Shown: piece by piece, positions 57,545 through 64,000 of the stretch
Position numbering within the stretch: position 1 is the stretch's first letter
How the letters are laid out: every line of letters starts with the position of its first letter
Assembly (NCBI GenBank): GCA_964035575.1
Contig: OZ037924.1
Location: 1,116,001 to 1,180,000, forward strand
DNA from: Rhynchopus sp. YZ270_cl-10
Taxonomy: Eukaryota; Euglenozoa; Diplonemea; Diplonemida; Diplonemidae
Direction of reading: 5' to 3'
DNA length: 64,000 nucleotides
Notes under the pieces: generated by a model
The model's input: the letters and a program-made list of their open reading frames with translations, nothing else
Database searches by the model: none
What the model was told of the DNA's origin: nothing
Position numbers and translations under genes: made by a program

Positions 57545-59687
57545 ATGAGTGCCCCGCAGCAGCAGCAGCAGCAGCAGCCGAACACGGAGGAGGTGATCGA
57601 GGCTGTGTTCCACCGCCTGGCGGCACTGCGCTGCCAGAACACGCTCAAGGCCTTTGAGGCCGAGCTGCAGGCGTTGAACCTGCTTCCACCACCACCGGCA
57701 CCTGCCGCGACACAACCACCACCACCGGCAGCAGCAGCGCCAGCAGCAGTAGCGCCAGCAGCAGCCCCAGCAACGGAGACCCCCGAGGCCACGCCTGCAG
57801 ACACCACCACGGGGCGTGGCTACCCCTTCGAGCAGTACCCCAATGTGGAGGCTCCTGACGTGGTGCAGTCGCCCAAGCCTATGACATCCCCACCGCCGCC
57901 GGCAGAGCCTGTAGCGGACAGTGCTGTGTCCACACCTGCCGAGGCGTCGCCAGTGCGCAAGGCGGTGTCCCCCGAGGCACCAGCTGCAGCAGTGGTGCCT
58001 GCCGCAGAAAGCGGTGCCGCAGATGAGGAGGAGGAGGACGACTGGCAGGGCAACGAGGACGGCTTCCTCCGCGTCGCTGCCCGCGAGCAGAGCTTCGTCG
58101 ACGAGGAGATCTGGGAGCCTGAGCGTGGCCGCCGTCCGTCCTTCTCCCGCGGGGCTGGCATCACCGCAAAGGAGCACAAGCACTACGTTCGCGACATGAT
58201 CAACCTGGAGCACAGCAAGATCCTCAAAGACATGGGCGAGAGTGCGCCGGAGACATCCCCCAAGAACGCACGAGAGGAGGAGAAGCCTGCAGAGAGCGAC
58301 GTCGTGAGCGAGGCGGGCGACGCTGTGGCAGACGCAGACGTGCCGGCTGCTGCGGCAGAGGCAGCGCCGTACGCACCACCAGCACCACCGCAGCCGGTGC
58401 TTGAGAAGTTCTCCCTGCAGGTCATCTACGAGAAGGGCAAGACCGGCTTCGAGCAGGACCGTGAGTTCCCTGTGCACCGCGACAGCGTCATTGCGGGGCG
58501 CTACCAGATCCTCGAGTACATCGGGAGTGCTGCGTTCTCTGATGCCGTGCAGTGCTTGGACCTGAAGACGAACCACCCGGTATGTTTCCCTTCCACTACA
58601 CTACAACCCAACCACACAACCCTCAGGTGTGCGTAAAGATCATTAAGAACTCGAAGGACTACTTCGACCAGTCGCTCGACGAGATCAAGCTTCTGCAGTA
58701 CATCAACAGAAGCGGCGACGCAGACGAGAACTGCGTGCTGCAGCTGTACGACTACTTCTACTACAAGGAGCACCTCTTCCTGGTCAGCGAGCTGCTGCGC
58801 GACAACCTTTACGAGTTCAGCAAGTACAACCGCCGCAACGGCGATGCCCTGTACTTCACATTGCAGAGACTGCAGAAGATGACGAAACAAGTATGCCTCA
58901 CTCCTTTCTTGCTATAGACATACCACACCACCACAACAGATCCTGACAGCGCTCGCCTTCATCCACAAGCTGAACCTCATACACTGCGACCTGAAGCCCG
59001 AGAACATCCTCATCCGCAGCTTCAGCCGCTGCGAGGTCAAGGTCATCGACTTCGGTTCCTCCTGCTTCACACACGACCACCTCTGCTCCTATGTGCAGAG
59101 CAGGTGCTACCGTGCACCGGAGGTCATCCTGGGCCTGCCTTACGGACAGACCATTGACATCTGGTCTCTCGGCGCCATCCTGCCTGAGCTGCTGACAGGG
59201 AACGTGCTCTTCTACAACGACTCTGTGAACACAATGCTGTGCAGGATTGCTGCCATCTGCGGCCCGTTCCCCGCGCACATGATGAAGCACGCACGCCACG
59301 CACACAAGGTATGTGTCTGCCACGTACACAAACAAAAACACCCCTTCTGCAGTACCTGACGCGATCGGGCGTCTTCTTCGAGGAGACGAAGCAGGGCATC
59401 GAGCTGCTCTTCCCACGCCGCACCACACTGCGCAAACGGATGGACAACTGCAAGGACGACCACTTCGTCGACTTCGTCACACAGCTGCTCCAGGTCGACC
59501 CTGCAAAGAGGTATGCTCCTTCCCTTCCTTTCATATGTTTCAAAGATAGCTAACGCTTTGTGTCTTGCTATTGAATACGTATGCCCAACCTGCAATGTTT
59601 CAAACTAAACCAAACAGACCCACTGCCGAGGAAGCACTGAGGCACCCCTGGTTCGACGTAGACTACGGCCCGCTGCCACCTCTGTAG
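57545..59687 (+). CDS. DYRK-family protein kinase, plant-type (DYRKP)
   Basis: Five exons (57545-58579, 58627-58890, 58940-59308, 59353-59510, 59618-59687) give 631 residues; the introns are 47, 49, 44 and 107 nt, all GTATGN..CAG. A LisH-like helix pair lies near residues 10-40 (VIEAVFHRLAALRCQNTLKA). The next about 280 residues are Pro/Ala-rich and acidic. The kinase domain follows: AGRYQILEYIGSAAFSDAVQ (Gly-loop), VCVKIIKN (catalytic Lys), SLDEIKLLQYIN (Glu of helix C), HCDLKPEN (HRD as HCD, typical of DYRK/CLK), VIDFGSSC (DFG) and SYVQSRCYRAPEV, the DYRK activation loop with its Tyr. Sequence order and motifs match plant DYRKP closely. It is expected to autophosphorylate on the loop Tyr and act on Ser/Thr substrates. 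Confidence 0.92.
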
Positions 59688-61479
59688 AACAGAGTGCTCT
59701 TCACAATGTGCAGAGAGGGGGTGGGAGAGTGGGGGGTGGGGCTCAGGGGGGAGGCCCAAGGGGGGGGAAGGGTTGAAACATAAAAAAAACGTGGTATTCC
59801 TAACTGGTGGCGGGGGGTGGTGACCTCGTGGTGTATTGTGTGTTCTGGCAAAACTCATCAGGATACAGCTATTTTGATGGGCGTTGATCAGAACATCATT
59901 AAGGGTTGGGGAATCCGGGGTGGGATGGGGGTTCTATTTATTTTTTAAATCCTGGGATGGTGTGTGGTGTCGAAAGTCTTCAACAGACAAGTCACATTTT
60001 TTTTTTTTTTTTTGTGTTCAGTGTTCAACACTGCTGCGGGTTGTGTGGCAGGTTTTTTTTCATTCTTTTTTTCCCCCAGAGAAGTTCTGTGTGTCTACGT
60101 TGTTAGGTGACTCAGCAATTTTTCTGCGGTGAACAAAACTGCGTTTCTTGAAAAAGCGTTTTTTTTTCCCAGCACTGTCAAGCCTTCTTATTCATTTTCC
60201 CCCCAGGCCACTGCTGAGCTTCGCCCCAAGAAAAGCTACCCAAGAGCGGGGACATGATGTCACTGCCATACAAATTTTTCAACTCACCCGTTCCCGCCAT
60301 GTTCCCAGCAATTCACCCCATTTTTCTTTTTTGGTTTCCTGTCTGTTCTTGCCCACACCAACCACCACTCGCACCTGGGAAACTCACCGTCAAAGCAATT
60401 TTTTTTTTATATAGTTTTTGTTTCTGCGTGCAGAGGCCATATTCATCTACATTTTGATTTTTTGATTTGATTTTTGATTTTTTGATGTGTCTGCACGAGT
60501 CTTTTTTTTCTATTCTTAGACAGGTGTGCATGCGAGGCACATTCAGGTTTTCCCTTGTTTTATTTTATTTTATTTTAGGTCCTTTTCTTCGTGTTCTCCC
60601 TTCTTGCTTGGAGAATTATAAGAACGGAAACCCCCATTTTGTTACAGTGTTGTTCCAAAAGGAACCAAAAGATGTGTTTTATGTTAAAGCACAGTTCCCT
60701 TTGAAATACTGCATACAGTATTACCCCTATTTTTTTTGGATGACTGGAGCAGCGGCTTCATTCATCTCTTTAATTGTTCTCTTTTTTTTGCGTCACCCTT
60801 GGCACTTTCTGATGTGTTTTTTGTCATCAGAACGTCCCATTGAGGGTTGAAGGTGGTCATATGTGCCACCAACGACTGCAAGAGTTGGCTTTAGATTATT
60901 CCCCCACCCCCAACGATAAACCCACCAAAAAAATGTTCCCCATTCTCTTCTGTTTCCACTACAGGAAGAAGGAATGATTGGAGGGGAACAGCTCTCTCTA
61001 GAGAAAGGATGAAACAAGCAAAAAACTTTTTTGTTTTCTTAATTGTCGCTATTTGTAGGACAACAGGACTAAAAATGGTAGTGGAGCCACACTCTAGGGG
61101 TGGCTACACTAATACAACAAAGTTTTCAAAAGAAGAAAAAAAAAAAACAAAGCACAAACCCGCGCATCGAATATCAATGCAAAAGATTCTGTTCTTTGGA
61201 AAAGTGTCTGGTTGAATTTTCGTTTTCGATGACACATTTTTTATGTTCGTGTTGTTGAGCTTTGCGAGTTTTTTTTTTCGAACCCCTTTTTTGTCTCCCA
61301 TAAACCAAATGCGTTCTTTTCTGGAAAAGTACGTGAATTTATAAGCTGAGGAGACGGTTCAAAAAACATAGAGTCACTCGAGGGTTAGAGCACTCCCCCC
61401 CCTTTTTTTTTTGTGTGTGCCTGCTGCCTTTGTTGGTTTGCACATTGAGAGAGAAAAATAACTGTAATAGATCCAGCTA
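59688..61479. other. Intergenic, T-rich; no supported gene
   Basis: A short family A-like start (AGGTGACTCAGCAATTTTTC) occurs at 60103-60130 and a TTTTA repeat at 60558-60577. A frame from an ATG at 60485 to 60850 has hydrophobic stretches (ASFISLIVLFFL), but its composition is that of the flanks; I do not call it. Confidence 0.45.
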
Positions 61480-61970
61480 CTGTAAAATCGTTTAATTTGT
61501 CACAATTTAATTAACTGATTTGAAATATCAGTCATAAATAAACTTTGTCACACCCTAATAATATGTGTCACATTAAATGATGATTTAATTTATGTTTATG
61601 GTTATTTTTGTGTCTACTTTTAAAAGTACACGATGCTTTTCGCTCCCTGAGTACAAAAAAAGTTATCCGGCCTCCTCCTCTTGGTGTTGTTGTCATCTGC
61701 AACCGAGCCTCAGTAGAGACCCCCTAGGGACGGAATCGGCCAGTAGAGAACGCGTTGTCTCCTGTGCTCCGCACAGCCCCCTTTCAACCGTCTACAGCGT
61801 CTTCTCACAACCAACCACCTGACCACCCTTCCCACTACAGCCTCCCATATGTGTTCCCAAAACATAATTAAATCCTCATAAAAATGTGTCACTTATATAA
61901 TATGTCATTTTGTCACCATTTTTGTCATTCTGTCACATTATCGTAAGTGACAAATTAAACGATTTTACAG
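61480..61970. mobile_element. MITE, 491 bp, 24-bp perfect TIRs, TA target duplication
   Basis: CTGTAAAATCGTTTAATTTG plus TCAC at 61480-61503 recurs exactly in reverse complement at 61947-61970. TA flanks both sides (61478-61479, 61971-61972). Imperfect inverted similarity continues inward for about 100 bp (TGTGTCAC and ATTTAATT blocks). The centre (about 61660-61850) is GC-richer and unrelated to the arms, like captured DNA. No transposase is present. The ends differ from those of the 14106 element, so this is a second TA-targeting family. Confidence 0.88.
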
Positions 61971-61972
61971 TA

Positions 61973-62624
61973 TGTGGGCGGGGGGTTTTTTTTTGACCCA
62001 ATTTTTTTTGAGAAAAAAAATACAAAAAAATATGAAAAAAAAAAAAAACAGAATTAGATTATGATGCTGTGTCCGAAGGTGTGTTATTATGGCAAGTAAA
62101 CGGCTTTCTGCTCCTGAGTAACGTTGGACATAGTAAATAGCGTTATTATTTTTGGAAGACGGGATGTATCTTTTTTTTTTGAGCGTCCTTTGTGTGCTTT
62201 CTCTTCTTTTGAACGGAAAGTATATGAAATTGATTGAAATATAAAAAAAATGAAGTCACAGCCAGGGAAGTTCCTAAGTGGGACCGAGAACATGAAATTC
62301 TGGATTTTAGTTTTTTTTTCCTTTTTTTTTTTCCTTTTTTCCTTAGGGGGCTTTGTTGTGGTTTCTGGTGGGTTTCACTGTAGGTGACACACCACCAGTG
62401 TGGTGAAATGGTCGAAACTCTCAAAAGCAAGAGTTTTCAGGGGGCAAGAAAAAAAAATTGACAACAAAATCCTGCACCGTCCAGGGCTGTACCCCCAATT
62501 TATTTTTGCCTGCGGCGCCATTTTTCATTTTTTGCTCTTCAAAAAAGTGTTCGTCGAAGGCTAGATTTTTACGCCGTACTCAAAATTTTTTGCCTGTGGC
62601 GCCATTTATATTATTTTCTGCTCC
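61973..62624. other. Intergenic; no supported feature
   Basis: Homopolymer-rich DNA. Two copies of a TTTTTGCCTGYGGCGCCATT block occur at 62502-62526 and 62588-62611, each followed by a TTTTCTGCTC-like or TTTTTGCTC-like stretch, which suggests a short local duplication. Confidence 0.45.
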
Positions 62625-62755
62625 GCAAAAAGAGAAGTGTAAACGCCTCACCGTTCATCGGCGGAAGCACTGGTTCCACGGGTTATCGAACCCCAGAGAG
62701 CACTTCATTGGCATGCACACGGTTACCACTAGGGAGCGTGTATGCAGGTACAAAA
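62625..62755 (-). repeat. tRNA-derived SINE, head and tail present
   Basis: Read on the minus strand: GCTCCCTAGTGGTAACCG resembles a D arm/A box, an anticodon-arm-sized segment follows, then GGGGTTCGATAACCC (T arm/B box) and CCCGTGGAACCA, which resembles a Gln-type tRNA 3' end with CCA. After this comes the tail GTGCTTCCGCCGATGAACGG, TGAGGCGTTTACACTTCTCT and T's, the same tail found headless at 3510, 14714 and 49115. The tail core (GAGGCGTTTRCACT) is also in the LINE 3' end, as expected of a SINE using LINE machinery. Confidence 0.65.
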
Positions 62756-62984
62756 TCACTGCCCCATCCAAATAATATTCCCAACGTCTTTGGGGATCCC
62801 CTTGCATTTTGCAGCCAAAAATGCAACTAGGCCAAAGCTGCAAAAAGTTCCGCGCGCGTGTAGCGCGCCCGGGTTTGGGACCCCTTTTTGAATTTCGAGG
62901 GGCGGTTAAAGTGGGCCCAGAATCACAGTTCTGACACTCATTTAGCATTGTGAGCAACTCACTAGTGGTCGTAACCAAAATTTG

Positions 62985-63045
62985 TATCAATCAAGAACTT
63001 GTCCATTTTTTCGAAATGACCCCACTACAGTGAGGGTAGAGCTCA
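62985..63045 (-). repeat. Repeat G fragment, reverse orientation
   Basis: On the minus strand GTAGTGGGGTCATTTCGAAA, then AAATGGACAAGTTCTTGATT, corresponds to GTGGTGGGGTCAATTTGC and AAATGGACAAGTTCTCG in the G repeats of the 47-49 kb units. It has no microsatellite. Confidence 0.65.
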
Positions 63046-63675
63046 GAAAGCCTGAAAAAGGGCAAAAAACCCCCACCCAAAAAAAGGAAAAAAACGGGAA
63101 CATAAATCCAGAATTTTGCTGTTTTTTCCGAGAACAAGGAACAACCCTGGTCACAGCTTAACAAAAGGCCAAGAGTTTTAATTGTTTCCACAGCCTTATT
63201 AGGGAGTGTACTCCCAAAACACGCTTCAGAGTGTTCTTCACGGTACAGTTACGCACCCAGTGAGAAATGTAAAGTGTGGCAAGCCTAGATTGGTAGACAA
63301 CGAAGGAACCTCACAGGGTGGTCATCGTTGATAGAGCACACAGGTCTTGATGTAAGATGTGTGACCCATTGTGGATAAAGAAGTGGATTGCCGATAATAA
63401 CTGAGAAAGCAAAATTCAGAAAAACTGACGGAGGCGTTGACCCTCTTTTTTCTGGAATTATGTTTTTTTTCCCCCCCTCCCCTCCGTTCCCCCTCCACAC
63501 ATAGAAAAAAACGACAAAAGCAAAATATTCAAAAAAAAAAAAAATCAACTGGGGACCAAAAAACAACAACCAAAAAAAAAGACAAAACAAAACTAGTGAA
63601 TTGCCCTTCCGTGGTGCAGTTAAACGATCCCCTCCCCCCCCCAGCACCCCTTTGATATTTTTCACTATTATATGG
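63046..63675. other. Intergenic; no supported feature
   Basis: A/C-homopolymer-rich DNA with no matched repeat and no supported exon. Confidence 0.4.
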
Positions 63676-63966
63676 ATGGCTGGGATCCATCTTAAAAAGA
63701 TTTTGTTTCACATGATTGGACGGAAGATACGCTCTGTTCCTGAATACTTTGCCTTCTCCAGAGATAAAGCAGAGTGGACCCTGAGGAAAAGCTACGTGTA
63801 CTGCCCCATGACTGAGTCGCTTGTCACAACGGAAAGATCAAGAGCTGCAAAGTCTCATCTTCTGGCTATTGGGCGCCTGTACAGAACCCTTGTTTTGGAT
63901 AAGGAACTTCAGGCTCTGCGCACGATTCTCATGGTGAGAAAAGGACCCAGGGCTGTGTTGCGTTGA
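63676..63966 (+). CDS. Possible small basic protein, 96 aa
   Basis: An ATG at 63676 opens a 96-residue frame: MAGIHLKKILFHMIGRKIRS, then VPEYFAFSRDKAEWTLRKSY, VYCPMTESLVTTERSRAAKS and IGRLYRTLVLDKELQALRTI, ending GPRAVLR. It reads as a compact basic helical protein, with an LYR tripeptide that is too little to claim the LYR family. An out-of-frame ATG lies 4 bp upstream. Its composition is intermediate between genes and spacers. It could be one exon of a gene continuing beyond the window. Confidence 0.35.
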   Translation: MAGIHLKKILFHMIGRKIRSVPEYFAFSRDKAEWTLRKSYVYCPMTESLVTTERSRAAKSHLLAIGRLYRTLVLDKELQALRTILMVRKGPRAVLR

Positions 63967-64000
63967 TACGATGTGTCTGTTCATTGTCCACTCTGCACAT

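Noticed and set aside
60485-60850. Hydrophobic ORF after the kinase gene
   Set aside because: Its composition equals the T-rich spacer, which makes Phe/Leu-rich frames by chance; no motif.
63676-63966. LYR-motif (complex I LYR) family assignment
   Set aside because: Only the tripeptide LYR is present; the downstream Arg and Phe positions typical of the family are not clear.

Overview
The window looks like nuclear DNA of a mitochondriate, probably free-living and flagellated protist. GC-rich protein genes with short GT..AG introns (44 to about 240 nt, mostly starting GTATGN and ending CAG) alternate with T-rich, homopolymer-rich intergenic islands full of short interspersed repeats. Eukaryotic marker genes include a mitochondrial ribosomal protein bL20, a BAP29/31-like ER protein, a plant-type DYRK kinase (DYRKP), a CCDC17-like ciliary protein, a POT/PTR2 peptide transporter and an RNB-domain protein. 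Nearly every convincing gene, and almost every interspersed repeat, lies on the + strand, which suggests a directional gene cluster as in Euglenozoa or dinoflagellates. I saw no spliced-leader gene, so a euglenozoan/diplonemid-like placement is only a guess.

Layout. 1-2.5 kb: short palindromes and repeats, with two weak coding-like stretches on the minus strand. 2.5-3.4 kb: a C2-like Gly/Met-rich protein with one apparent frame slip. 3.5-8.0 kb: a LINE with one long uninterrupted APE-RT ORF. 9.2-11.7 kb: a coiled-coil protein and a single-pass Cys-rich membrane protein. 11.7-18.0 kb: a repeat island with a MITE that has perfect ends. 18.0-28.3 kb: a very large unrecognised helical protein and four smaller genes. 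29.2-32.8 kb: a small protein and an RNB protein with an altered active site. 34.4-36.2 kb: a peptide transporter. 38.1-44.4 kb: a 2,111-residue receptor-like protein. 44.4-49.9 kb: repeats, including two inverted-repeat-bounded units that carry different microsatellites in the same flanking unit. 49.9-59.7 kb: BAP31-like, bL20m, CCDC17-like/PDZ and DYRKP genes. 59.7-64 kb: repeats, a second MITE, a tRNA-like SINE and a possible small gene.

The strongest candidate for something undescribed is the 38.1-44.4 kb gene. A signal peptide is followed by six tandem ectodomain repeats resembling the superoxide-reductase (desulfoferrodoxin) iron domain, then DOMON, a cytochrome b561 core with four His, cytochrome b5 with two His, two class III nucleotide-cyclase domains and a B-box zinc finger. 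On its face it is a transmembrane redox chain joined to cyclic-nucleotide synthesis in one polypeptide. The repeat islands also give a coherent story: a LINE, a tRNA-like SINE sharing its 3' end, and several short families with a fixed orientation and order.
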